NCBI RefSeq assembly: GCF_000814905.1
Contig: NZ_JXAG01000040.1
Location: forward strand, 45,997 to 109,996
Direction of reading: 5' to 3'
DNA: 64,000 nucleotides
Source: Enterobacter sp. Bisph1
GTDB taxonomy: Bacteria > Pseudomonadota > Gammaproteobacteria > Enterobacterales > Enterobacteriaceae
Shown: one piece after another, positions 1 to 8,081 of the stretch
How positions within the stretch are numbered: position 1 is the first letter of the stretch
How the letters are laid out: each line of letters opens with the position of its first letter
Position numbers and translations under genes: made by a program
The notes under the pieces: model-generated
Database searches by the model: none
The model's input: only the letters and a program-made list of their open reading frames with translations
Told to the model about the DNA's origin: nothing

Positions 1-270
1 TTTTCATCTTGCAAAGTCTGACGGCCAATCAACCCTTTGGTTAATATTGAACTTAAGTTATCTGAATGTGTGAAGTGGTAAAGATGAAAAATATTCCTTG
101 CCGCAACCGCTTGCTGTAAAGTCATTATTTTATCCAATATATAACAAAGCAAAAATAAAAAATAATAATGTATTTAAGAATTTACACCATAATGGCAAGT
201 GTCCGCAAAGGGTACGCATGTGATCCATATCTAAAAATAAGCAATATAAAACAATACATTATATATGGAG
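1..270. other. AT-rich stretch left of the ssrA attachment site
   Basis: This stretch is AT-rich and holds no convincing gene. The one open frame that begins here runs straight through the tmRNA 3' end and its terminator, so it is not credible. None of the tmRNA body (tag-peptide frame, pseudoknots) is present, so the tRNA-like end at 271-298 is an isolated piece. The stretch is probably the end of an element inserted at ssrA; that is inference. Confidence 0.4.
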
Positions 271-298
271 GCGGGTTCAACTCCCGCCAGCTCCACCA
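271..298 (+). repeat. tmRNA (ssrA) 3'-end attachment site
   Basis: The 28 bases match from memory the last bases of enterobacterial ssrA: the T-arm with its TTCAA loop, then the acceptor strand and the encoded CCA. No tmRNA body precedes them. The ssrA 3' end is a classic target for tyrosine recombinases, so this is best read as an att copy left by integration. A decayed integrase start lies about 200 bases downstream, which fits. Confidence 0.8.
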
Positions 299-342
299 AA
301 ATTCTTGGTTGATGGTCACCAGAGCCAGTCAACGAAGTCCTG

Positions 343-377
343 AAAGCCCGCACGGCGCAAGCCTGGCGGGCTTTTTT
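343..377 (+). terminator. Intrinsic terminator downstream of the ssrA end
   Basis: A nine-base stem (AAAGCCCGC with GCGGGCTTT) and a 14-base loop are followed by a run of six T. It lies where the terminator of a real ssrA gene would be, so the terminator seems to have been kept on this side of the junction. Confidence 0.75.
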
Positions 378-501
378 GTGTCCTCAATTTGTCCTGCGAA
401 GTCTGAAGCCAACTAATTAAATCCGAACCTTTTAGGCCCATTGCCAGGCTCAACGAAAAGCTCAATTGTTTTCGTTGGGCCTAAACGCATGAAGACTCCC
501 C

Positions 502-609
502 ATGGCAAGTAAAACCAAGCCGTTAACTGACACGAAAATCAAAGTCGCCAAACCTTAAAATGCCGAATATCAGCTGTATAATGGTGACGGGCTTACACTA
601 TTAATCAAG
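502..609 (+). pseudogene. Tyrosine integrase, N-terminal remnant
   Basis: Translation from the ATG at 502 gives MASKTKPLTDTKIKVAKP, a stop (TAA at 556), then NAEYQLYNGDGLTLLIK in the same frame. This is the start of P4-type integrases, which typically read LTDTKI(R/K)xAKP and then a YxLxDGDGLxLLV segment (the DUF4102 arm-binding domain). About 36 codons remain. The homology stops near 609, where an inverted IS3-family remnant begins, so the rest of the gene is gone. An integrase start beside an ssrA att site is the expected layout of an island end. Confidence 0.75.
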
Positions 610-896
610 TATCTGTTTGAGACGGCGGTTATTATCCTCAAGATCTTTTATCTTTTAAATATCAGAAGTTTCTATATCGCCGTATTTAGATTTCCAGTTG
701 TAATAAGTCGGCCTCCGAAATACCAGACTCCCGGCAGATTCCCTTAACAGTTCGTCCTGCTTCGATTGACTTAATCACAGCGATGATCCGATGCTCAGTA
801 AAATGGGCTTCACGCATAGCGATCTCCTTCGTTGGCTGACTGATTATGCCGGATGATCTCTAAATGTGAATGGCACGATTATGCGGGATGATTACA
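607..896 (-). pseudogene. IS3-family element remnant with broken orfA
   Basis: On the minus strand an ATG at 817, behind a GGAG ribosome site, starts MREAHFTEHRIIAVIKSIEA, the helix-turn-helix start of IS3-family OrfA. The frame closes after 44 codons. Homology continues in another frame (YYNWKSKYGDIETSDI, stop, KIKDLEDNNRRLKQI), so the gene has one frameshift and one internal stop. The likely element end is at 896, where the minus strand reads TGTAATCATCC outward-in. Within that end, GATTATGCCGGATGAT (842-857) is repeated with one change at 877-892. No orfB remains. Confidence 0.7.
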
Positions 897-1329
897 GATC
901 AGGCGTTCCAGTTTTAGATAGGTTTTTTCAGTAATATCTTAGTCCTGCGCAACAAAATCCAGGCGAAACGTTCGTGATGTCTCTCCAGTCTGCAACCATT
1001 CAACGATGCGGCCCAGGAAGCCGAACGGCTCCAGCACGCGTCGCACGGCTCTGGTTGTTCATTTATGCTGATGAATATAGAAAGCATCTAGCTTTCGTCT
1101 TAGCAGTCATCGGAAAATGCCCACACCTTGACCCGTCACAGCCAGTTTTTCCGATCCACTTCGTTTACAATGCCGGTGAGGAGCAGGTCTTTGCTAAGGC
1201 GCATTATTTCTGGCAGCTGTGCATTCCTTACTCAACTTGTCATTAGAATAAAAATAGTTCATCGAATAATGAATAGTAAGGGATTTAGTAAAGTGGCTAT
1301 TTTAGGCCAAAACACAACAAAAAATAATA
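897..1329. other. No recognisable gene
   Basis: Short open frames here lack ribosome sites and resemble no family I know. The stretch lies between a dead insertion sequence and the ATPase terminator and may be transposase debris, but I cannot show that. Confidence 0.4.
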
Positions 1330-1350
1330 AACGCCCTATAGCGGGGCGTT
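1321..1350 (-). terminator. Intrinsic terminator of the ATPase gene
   Basis: AACGCCC (1330-1336) pairs with GGGCGTT (1344-1350) around a seven-base loop. On the minus strand the stem runs into a T-rich tail (1321-1329). It sits just beyond the stop codon of the ATPase gene. Confidence 0.75.
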
Positions 1351-1358
1351 ATATGACC

Positions 1359-2867
1359 TCACCTACTTTTAGGCTTAACAACGCCCAAAGCGTCCCATAA
1401 ACCACAATGTATTTCAAAATTCATAGACAAATCCATTTCCAAGTCCTCATCATTATAAGACCAAAAATAAGCATCCCCGCCATCTACTTTGGATCGTCTA
1501 ATTACATTACCAATTGCACCAACCTTAAACAAACTACTCAGCATTTTCCCTAGTGTAAGAGAATCCTGACTCAAATCCAACCCGCTATATTTTTCCTCAA
1601 TCAAGTTAAAAGTAAACCCCCTTTTTTTAACTAAACGTAAAAGTGAAAAGCAAGCATCTATTTCACTATCACTTAAATGTCCCGCAAGCTCGGACCTGAT
1701 TTCACGTAAAAGATAAGAGGAATACTTTTTAGAAATTTTAGTAAACATTGGACCTTCAAATCTTTCCATGTTTTCCCCAAACTCGTCTTGGATGTATGTG
1801 AGCATCCTTATTGCATCTCTAGGACGGCCTAAAGTTCGATGCAATATGTAAACAGAACCATGTTCACCCGCCACCCTATCAGCAAAGACCGTTCCAAATA
1901 AGTCAGCCCCATCTAAACCATTATAATAACTAGTTGAATTTTTGATTTTAAAAGCTAGCATATCAAATATTTCAGAGTCACTCGCCCTTTCACCCGTAGT
2001 GCACCAGTCAAGGGTAACGGAGTTATCTTCGATGATTTTATTAATATTTGGGGATGAAAAGGTATTTATTATATCATGACGAATCACCGCGCCAATTTTG
2101 GCATCTATGTTATTCTGCATAAAACTTTTATTTATTGACATAACTGCATTTAGAAAACTTATCATTGCATTTTTATATTCAATTGTTGCATCGAATTTAT
2201 CATCCAACTCATCATAAAATATAAAAACTTTTTTGTTATTTTCCTTTAGCATTTCAAGAATAAAAAACTGGAGAGACTCGATGCACTCAAGGTAGTTCCG
2301 TTTTATTTCTTTTGTTTTCTCGACCTCACCAGATTTAGCTTTTGCTTCTCCACGTAATAATGGAACTTTAAATCCGAAACCGGCCTCTCCGGAACTTTGA
2401 TACTCCCTAGTGATCTCGACAGTTTGTTCTGGCCTTAATTCCCCTGCAACATGACCAAATGAACGCAAAAATGATTCCAATTGAGAAACCTTCTCACTAT
2501 TGAACCCAGAATTATTTTTAACAATATTTTTTGCTATATTTACCAATATCATCCATTTAAATATTGGCACATATTTAGTTGAGGAAACATCCTGCCCTTG
2601 AAAATGAATCAACTCATGAAATACAAATTCTTTTAACGATTCAACAACTGCAATATCATTATTTTTACGTTTAGCATCACAGTAAACATTAACAAGTAGT
2701 GTTTTTCCGGTTCCTTTTCTTCCGATAACGATCATTTTATTTGCTTTATCTAACTTACCCAAAGAACTATTAATATCGTAGAAATATTTAGAATAGTTAT
2801 CGAGGTAGAGAACTTCGTTTTCTCCATAAACTTCACCAAATTTGAACTCATGAATTTTCGGCCGCAT
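1359..2867 (-). CDS. P-loop ATPase of unknown role, Sll1717-like
   Basis: The 502-residue protein has a Walker A motif GRKGTGKT at residues 49-56 and a Walker B motif VFIFYDELDD at 214-223. A conserved-looking GRPRDAIRM segment lies near 347-355, and the C-terminal part (about 385-470) looks helical and could be a winged helix. No membrane segment or nuclease motif is visible. From memory the arrangement resembles the P-loop ATPases called the Sll1717 family, which often sit in genomic islands and have no settled function. The gene is AT-rich compared with the backbone, stands alone with its own terminator, and lies among dead mobile elements next to an ssrA attachment site. A defence or island-maintenance role is possible but is only inference from context. 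Confidence 0.7.
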   Translation of the reverse strand: MRPKIHEFKFGEVYGENEVLYLDNYSKYFYDINSSLGKLDKANKMIVIGRKGTGKTLLVNVYCDAKRKNNDIAVVESLKEFVFHELIHFQGQDVSSTKYVPIFKWMILVNIAKNIVKNNSGFNSEKVSQLESFLRSFGHVAGELRPEQTVEITREYQSSGEAGFGFKVPLLRGEAKAKSGEVEKTKEIKRNYLECIESLQFFILEMLKENNKKVFIFYDELDDKFDATIEYKNAMISFLNAVMSINKSFMQNNIDAKIGAVIRHDIINTFSSPNINKIIEDNSVTLDWCTTGERASDSEIFDMLAFKIKNSTSYYNGLDGADLFGTVFADRVAGEHGSVYILHRTLGRPRDAIRMLTYIQDEFGENMERFEGPMFTKISKKYSSYLLREIRSELAGHLSDSEIDACFSLLRLVKKRGFTFNLIEEKYSGLDLSQDSLTLGKMLSSLFKVGAIGNVIRRSKVDGGDAYFWSYNDEDLEMDLSMNFEIHCGLWDALGVVKPKSR

Positions 2868-3620
2868 AAAATTCCATCCATTTTAAATGTAGTTTTTTCA
2901 ATATGTGCAGTCATATATAACAGATATGAAAGTTTCCTTGAAGTAATTTCACTCCTTTGCGCTGCCCTTATCAGTTTGTAAGCCAACTAAAAAATGTCCT
3001 TATAGTAAGATTTTTCTTTTTCACAAATTCCTTGCAAAAGACGCTCCGCGTTCTTAACCTCGGTGCCTTTGCGACTAACGCATTAGCGCAGGCCATAATG
3101 GTGAACATGGGCAATGCACCTTATTATCAAACTGCCCACAGGCAGAGTCCGCGCTGGAAGAGGTTTTCAGGTATTTTGCGGTACATAGCCTTGCAAACAT
3201 CTGGTGTTTAATGCGCCCCTTCTTGCTTCTGGCTATCACCCGACGCTGCTCATAGCCATTGAGCTGCCCCCTGATGTTATGCGCCAGCGTCCAGCGCAGT
3301 TGTTGCGCCAGTTACCGCATCATACTGCTGCGTGCGGCAGGCTCCAGCTTTGCCAATAGCACCGTTAGTCAGTTACCCACCCTTAGTAGTACATCCACGT
3401 TTCACCGTCACATTTCTTCTGTGCGTCCGGCTCCGGCACCGCTTCAATGCACAAAATACTCCCGTCAGTGCTGAGCTGCACGCGCTCAGTCAGTTGCAGG
3501 TTAATACAGATATCGCACACAGAATTGCGAAGAACATTCGTTTCGAAGGTTGACAGTTTTTCACGCCGCCCTGGGCTTTTAATGGTGTCCGGCTGACTGA
3601 CACGGAGCCACCTGCAACCC
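2868..3620. other. Degenerate region without an intact gene
   Basis: Several short open frames exist on both strands, none with a ribosome site or recognisable motif. Two minus-strand stretches (about 3050-3330 and 3383-3600) read like broken protein-coding sequence in shifting frames, so this may be a decayed gene. I could not identify it. Confidence 0.35.
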
Positions 3621-3850
3621 TTCTTTATCGGGCATGGCTTTTGCAAGCAACTTATTAAGGCGGGCGTTCTCTTCTTCAAGTGACTTAAAACGTTTTACTT
3701 CAGGCTCGTCTCTGCCATAAAACTTCTTGCGCCAAGTGTAAAGGTAGTATTGGAGATAGCGTGCATGCGGCAAATCTCCTAGGTAGAAACTCCGGCTTCA
3801 GCTTCGCGTAGGATACTGATGATCTGTTCGTTAGAAATAAGCTTCTTAAT
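3621..3850 (-). pseudogene. IS3-family orfA remnant, second type
   Basis: The minus strand reads KKLISNEQIISILREAEAGV, then ST, a stop where a Q is usual, then EICRMHAISNTT. After a one-base shift it reads YTWRKKFYGRDEPEVKRFKS followed by LEEENARLNKLLAKAMPDKE. This is the helix-turn-helix plus leucine-zipper layout of IS3-family OrfA, of a subgroup different from the remnant at 607-896. The gene has an internal TAG and a frameshift, no orfB follows, and it cannot make an active protein. Confidence 0.7.
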
Positions 3851-4275
3851 GGGGATGTCCTCGCGATTTTGTTAAAGACATTAATAACATCGAGGTGTAT
3901 TAATCAACAAGGAGAAGGTCATTCATATTTGGGGTATGTCATCATAAGCCAAGCAACCTTATATCAGAGGATTTGTTCTCGCAGCCTTTCTTACTTTCTC
4001 TTTATTTAACTTACTGGCATTAGGCTTTGCCTGTGCAAGCTCTTTTCATATGTTGAGCCAAACGGCATTATTATTAACTCAAAATTTTGCAACTATCAAA
4101 AATGATAGGAACTAACCACATAAGGCAAATACCGACTGGCCCATGCGAATGATTTTTACATCTGCCTGTCATTTACAGTAATTATTTATATAATTGTTTA
4201 TCGAGTCGTTTAGGGCACTATTAGTGGGTTTAGCAGCAGCTCGTAGGCTAAATGATCATCCTTTCTGGAGCACCC
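3851..4275. other. AT-rich stretch upstream of the lipase gene
   Basis: No gene is recognised. The stretch presumably carries the promoter of the effector/immunity pair, but I cannot point to a clear one. Codon patterns are not convincing in any frame. Confidence 0.35.
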
Positions 4276-4323
4276 ATGCATATCAGTAAACGGAGTAGTG
4301 TGAAGCGGGAGTCGGTGTTATGA
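4276..4323 (+). CDS. Possible 15-codon leader overlapping the lipase start
   Basis: An ATG at 4276, six bases after a GGAG, opens the short frame MHISKRSSVKRESVL. It ends in a TGA that overlaps the lipase ATG as ATGA. It may be a coupling leader or the tail of a lost upstream gene. Its size makes chance likely. Confidence 0.25.
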   Translation: MHISKRSSVKRESVL

Positions 4324-5738
4324 CAAGTTACATGTCTCTGACCTACATCCTGGAAGAAAAAGTCGCTCCCGAGCGTTTTCCTTTCATTGTTCACCCTAAA
4401 CTTGCAGTGCAAAGGATTAGAACACTGCCTCCCTCCTTTGTAAGCTCAATGTTTAGCCGACAAGACACGTTTACCTCACGCACTGGCGCAAATCCTAATC
4501 AAACAAACCGCGATCCTCGCACAGTCGCAGCCGTTGATCTTGAGCGAGGAACGCTGGTCGCTATCGATGATAGTTACCGATTATGGTCACCTGTCACCGG
4601 ACTTTTTTTCATTAATAACGAAGGGCGACTTCAACAGTTTTCGGCGGACCTCTCGGTCAATTATCCCGTCAACTCTATCATTCGCCGCTATGAAGAAATG
4701 GTAAACACCTTCGGCAAACGGCCCCCGGCAACCGATATTCCGCTTGGGCAATCCACTCGTACAAATCCGGCGATGCGAGGCGAAGAACCCAGCTCTTCGT
4801 ATGGTCGTCGCGGCGGGATAAATGAGCCGGCAGCACCGTTAACAAAAGCTGAGCGCTGGCAGGAGAGGAAGAATCTCATTAGTAAAGGGCAGCGCAGTGT
4901 ATACCCCGACGCACAAACCGCAGCGAATCGTCTGGCAGCAAATAACGTTGCTGTAGAGAAAGCTAAGCTTGCCCAAAACGTTTACGGTCGCGCCGGGCAG
5001 CCCATAAAAGCATACGAAGCTATGCCGGATGTACCTGAGGGGTGGAGAGATATAAGCAACGATAAAGAGGCCCTCAGAAAAATGGGGCTGAATCCGATGA
5101 TATTATCTGATAAGCCTTTAGACCCTGATTTTTTTGCACGCGTATATGAACCGGATGAGTATGTATTTGGAAAGGATATGAACCCGACAGTAGTTTTTCG
5201 AGGTACCCGTCCCGATAAAATGGTCGATTGGGGCAACAACACGGCTCAGGGAGCGGGCTTTGACTCTCCATATTATGAGAACGCAGTCGAAATCGGCAAA
5301 AAACTTTCTCGTGCACGAGAAAAGGTCGATGTTTCGGGTCACTCGCTTGGTGGAGGGCTGGCTTCCGCTGCAGGTCTGGCCAGTGGCCAGGCAACCTGGA
5401 CATTCAATGCCGCGGGGCTTAATACTGGTACGGTTGAGAAATATGGTGGCGAACTGATAGGCGATGGTTCTGCGATATCTGCTTACAGAGTCAATGGAGA
5501 GATGCTGACAAAAATTCAGGAAGTTAGCTATTCAGACTTCGTTGATGCTAATTTTGATACGTCACTTATTGCTATGAAAGTGGGCGTATCAAACATGTTT
5601 CCTGATGCCATAGGTAACCGCACTGGCCTTCCCGGCGGTACGGGTAACATGTTGGACAAGCATGGCATGTCACAAGTTATTGACTGCATTGAGGCACAAA
5701 AGGATGAGGATATTGGAATTATTAAAAGCAGGATTTAG
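4320..5738 (+). CDS. Lipase-fold protein, probable T6SS phospholipase effector
   Basis: The 472-residue protein has no signal peptide. Its C-terminal half is an alpha/beta-hydrolase with the lipase elbow GHSLGG (catalytic Ser near residue 342), a preceding VVFRGT oxyanion-type segment, and a candidate catalytic His near 448 (LDKHGM). The acidic residue of the triad is not obvious; Asp382 is one candidate. The N-terminal 200 residues are not recognised and may direct secretion. The next gene starts one base after the stop and encodes an ankyrin-repeat lipoprotein, the usual layout for a type VI phospholipase effector (Tle) with its immunity protein. No VgrG, Hcp or PAAR gene is in the window, so it would be an orphan cargo relying on a secretion system elsewhere. 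The effector role is inferred; the lipase fold is visible. Confidence 0.65.
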   Translation: MTSYMSLTYILEEKVAPERFPFIVHPKLAVQRIRTLPPSFVSSMFSRQDTFTSRTGANPNQTNRDPRTVAAVDLERGTLVAIDDSYRLWSPVTGLFFINNEGRLQQFSADLSVNYPVNSIIRRYEEMVNTFGKRPPATDIPLGQSTRTNPAMRGEEPSSSYGRRGGINEPAAPLTKAERWQERKNLISKGQRSVYPDAQTAANRLAANNVAVEKAKLAQNVYGRAGQPIKAYEAMPDVPEGWRDISNDKEALRKMGLNPMILSDKPLDPDFFARVYEPDEYVFGKDMNPTVVFRGTRPDKMVDWGNNTAQGAGFDSPYYENAVEIGKKLSRAREKVDVSGHSLGGGLASAAGLASGQATWTFNAAGLNTGTVEKYGGELIGDGSAISAYRVNGEMLTKIQEVSYSDFVDANFDTSLIAMKVGVSNMFPDAIGNRTGLPGGTGNMLDKHGMSQVIDCIEAQKDEDIGIIKSRI

Positions 5739-5739
5739 C

Positions 5740-6477
5740 ATGAAAAAACTCGCCTCCGCGATACTCTTTTCTTTTCTGTTAGCTCTGTTATCGGCGTGTA
5801 ATGATATGAAAAAAATAGAACCTGAAAAACATTTTGCTGGCCCACAACTTGTTCTGGCAAAAGCGATTGAGGCGGCAGATCGCCAGTCTGTTCTCCGTCT
5901 GGCAAAAGTGACTGACCTCAAAACGCCTGGAACTGAAGAGCTGACTATCCTCTTTTTTGCCCTTAATGAGTGCTTCTACAATGACAATCCCCCAGAACGA
6001 TTGCAGATAGTCACCGATTTGGTCCAGGCAGGCGCCGACCCATTACAACCACAAATGAATATGCCGGGTAGTCCTGCCGAGCTAATGGCAATGGGTGACA
6101 AAGATATATGGCTTAAAGCGTTGTTGGATGGAGGATTAAACCCTAACGCCAAGGACAAGCTGTACGATGAACCCCTTATCTTCTCAACTATCAAATCAAA
6201 AAACACCTCTACGCTGGCGTTATTACTAGACCGCGGAGTCGATATAAACACCAGAAACTCACTCGGTGAAACTCTGCTAGTAGATGCTTTTTTTAAAGCC
6301 GATTTTGATAAAATGTTCTTTCTGCTGGACCACGGAGCAGATCCAAACCCGGTAAACCTGCAAGGAAGCTCCTTTCGTCAAATAGTTAATCAAGACCTTG
6401 AAAAAATTAAAAAAGGCAGTGATTACTACAATAACCTACTGAAACTGGATAAAAAGCTTAAAAGCCTCGGTGTTTAA
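5740..6477 (+). CDS. Ankyrin-repeat lipoprotein, probable immunity protein
   Basis: I start this gene at the ATG at 5740, one base after the lipase stop, because it gives a clean lipoprotein signal (MKKLASAILFSFLLALLSAC) with the lipid-modified Cys at residue 20. The 245-residue product contains at least three ankyrin-like units, recognisable by ALLDGGLNPN, LLLDRGVDIN and FLLDHGADPN. A periplasmic lipoprotein immunity protein fits a toxin that attacks phospholipids from the periplasmic side. A second Met lies three residues after the lipobox Cys (residue 23); starting there would give a cytosolic form without the signal. From memory, an Enterobacter cloacae lipase effector is paired with an ankyrin-repeat partner of this kind. 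Confidence 0.65.
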   Translation: MKKLASAILFSFLLALLSACNDMKKIEPEKHFAGPQLVLAKAIEAADRQSVLRLAKVTDLKTPGTEELTILFFALNECFYNDNPPERLQIVTDLVQAGADPLQPQMNMPGSPAELMAMGDKDIWLKALLDGGLNPNAKDKLYDEPLIFSTIKSKNTSTLALLLDRGVDINTRNSLGETLLVDAFFKADFDKMFFLLDHGADPNPVNLQGSSFRQIVNQDLEKIKKGSDYYNNLLKLDKKLKSLGV

Positions 6478-6846
6478 TATCCGACTCTTTCTTTTAGGTT
6501 AGAGCCCTATCAATGCAAACGACCAGTAGAGGCTAATTCCCCTACTGGCCGATTCAGATAACTATTCATAAACCTCCCAATTACCGTTGGTCATTCTGGT
6601 AACAGACAACTGTTTTTGCGAGCACGCTTCCAACACTAACAATACGTTCATTAACTTCGTTATCTCCCCTTGCCGCCAGCCACGTTTCTCATTATGTTTG
6701 CCCGGCATCTGCAAAAACAGGTGACGGGATTGACCTCTCCGAAATGTTACAGGCGATACGCTTGCGTATCGTGCTTCTTACTCACCTCTTAAAGGAGTAA
6801 GAGGCGCAATCACCTGAAAATAAAACCGTTACAGGAGACTGCCCGT
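6478..6846. other. Intergenic stretch with several hairpins
   Basis: A hairpin CCAGTAG/CTACTGG near 6520-6550 may end the immunity gene, though no T-run follows. Further downstream are CGATACG/CGTATCG (about 6752-6769) and a CTTCTTACTC/GGAGTAAGAG pairing. Besides the small minus-strand frame listed separately, no gene is seen. Confidence 0.4.
6562..6708 (-). pseudogene. Possible 3' fragment of an unknown gene
   Basis: A 48-codon frame (MPGKHNEKRGWRQGEITKLM at its start, ending NGNWEVYE) has amino-acid composition like real protein. The frame stays open about 20 codons further upstream without any start codon, and there is no ribosome site before the ATG. This looks like the surviving C-terminal end of a lost gene, but I do not recognise the family. 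Confidence 0.3.
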
Positions 6847-7305
6847 ATGCCAACACCTTTATCTTTTCCTTATTCCTTACTCACCGTGCCATTTAATCAC
6901 GCCACGGATTTCCTCGAGCTTGCGGATAACTGCGAGCGCTTTGCCGAAGTGCTGGTAGAGTGTGACGATCCGGCGCTAAAGCTGGCGCTGTGCGGACGCC
7001 TTTCCGCCTGTCTGGCGCTGCTACAGCCCACGCTGCTGGAACCGGTGCCGGAGACGTTAAAACCTTTTTTGACCGTTGATAGCTTGCCTGCGCACTTTCC
7101 CGAATTCGACGCCGAAGGCGATGAACTGTGCCGTTACTGTCAGGTTTTAACGCAGTTGCTGATGAGCGGTTCGCTGGCACCGCACCAGCAGCGGGTTATC
7201 GGGAATTTACTCGCGAGCCTGGTGAGCTTTTTCGCCGATATGGTGAAAATGCCGCGCTGGATTAAAACGCAGCAAGGCGTCATCAGCCTGGACGCGTTTC
7301 ACTAA
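6847..7305 (+). CDS. Hypothetical protein, 152 residues
   Basis: I do not recognise this protein. It is acidic, rich in Leu and Ala and probably all-helical and cytosolic, with no signal peptide or long hydrophobic segment. Cysteines fall in ADNCERF, LVECDDP, ALCGRLSAC and CRYCQV; the last is a CxxC pair. The GC-rich codon use matches the following redox genes. It reads in the same direction as the peroxiredoxin gene, 190 bases away, which leaves room for a separate promoter. The cysteine content and position make a link to the redox module possible, but nothing shows it. Confidence 0.6.
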   Translation: MPTPLSFPYSLLTVPFNHATDFLELADNCERFAEVLVECDDPALKLALCGRLSACLALLQPTLLEPVPETLKPFLTVDSLPAHFPEFDAEGDELCRYCQVLTQLLMSGSLAPHQQRVIGNLLASLVSFFADMVKMPRWIKTQQGVISLDAFH

Positions 7306-7494
7306 ACATTTACCTAGAGGATGCCGCAGGCATCCTCTCCCCGCGATTCACTCCTATAACTATTAACAGTCCCAACCAAACACACCGCCCGGAACCCGCT
7401 TCGCAAAATTTTTTCACCCCTGCGAAACTTTTGGTCGACCCCGAGCGAACTGTGTATGAGCGTTAATTAATTTCACCTGATGGAGCGCAACAAG

Positions 7495-8043
7495 ATGCCA
7501 ATGAAAAAACTCGTTCTGAGCCTGACCGCCGCCGCACTGCTGAGCGTCGCGACCGCCCACGCCGCCCTGCCGACCGGTTCGCAAGCGCCGGATTTTAAAT
7601 TACAGGGGGCGCTGGCCGGTAAACCGCTGACCTTCTCGCTGCAGCAGGCGCTGCAAAAAGGCCCGGTAGTGCTCTACTTCTTCCCGGCGGCGTTCAGTAA
7701 AGGCTGCACCATCGAAGCCCATGCCTTTGCCGAAGCGACGGACGATTTTAACAAGCTGGGCGCCACGGTGGTCGGCGTAACGGCGGGCAACACCGATCAG
7801 GTGGATGAGTTCTCTAAACTGGAGTGTCGCGATAAATTCACCGTCGCCGCCGATCCGGGGGCAAAAATCGCCGCGCAATACGACACGCAAATGCAAATGA
7901 AGGGCAAAACCCTGTCGGATCGCACCTCTTATGTAATTGCGCCGGATGGCAAAATCCTGCTCAGCTACACAGACAGAAATCCGGAAGCACATATCCAGAA
8001 AACGATGGAAGCGGTGAAACAGTACGCTAACGCGCACTCCTGA
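7495..8043 (+). CDS. Exported peroxiredoxin (AhpC/TSA-like)
   Basis: The ATG at 7495 lies nine bases after GGAG and opens a clear Sec signal (KKLVLSLTAAALLSVATAHA), so the product is periplasmic. An upstream in-frame ATG at 7480 lacks this spacing. The mature domain follows the thioredoxin fold of peroxiredoxins: GSQAPDFKL near the start, then VVLYFFPAAFSKGCTIEA with the peroxidatic Cys, and a second Cys in KLECRDKF that could be the resolving one. Such enzymes reduce hydrogen peroxide or organic peroxides and must be re-reduced. The next gene, a DsbD-like membrane protein with a thioredoxin domain, is the obvious electron donor. Length (182 residues with signal) is normal. Confidence 0.85.
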   Translation: MPMKKLVLSLTAAALLSVATAHAALPTGSQAPDFKLQGALAGKPLTFSLQQALQKGPVVLYFFPAAFSKGCTIEAHAFAEATDDFNKLGATVVGVTAGNTDQVDEFSKLECRDKFTVAADPGAKIAAQYDTQMQMKGKTLSDRTSYVIAPDGKILLSYTDRNPEAHIQKTMEAVKQYANAHS

Positions 8044-8081
8044 AACGCCATTAACTCTCTTTAATCCAGCCGGGAATCGCT

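Noticed and set aside
168..416. Open frame of 82 codons over the ssrA end
   Set aside because: It crosses the tRNA-like end and its terminator, has no ribosome site and resembles no protein.
2957..3553. Plus-strand frames of 70 to 84 codons
   Set aside because: No ribosome sites and no motifs; they overlap one another in different frames in degenerate sequence.
7391..7426. GGAACC and CGAA as an ECF promoter for the redox operon
   Set aside because: The spacer is 26 bases, too long for the usual 16-17, so I do not call it.
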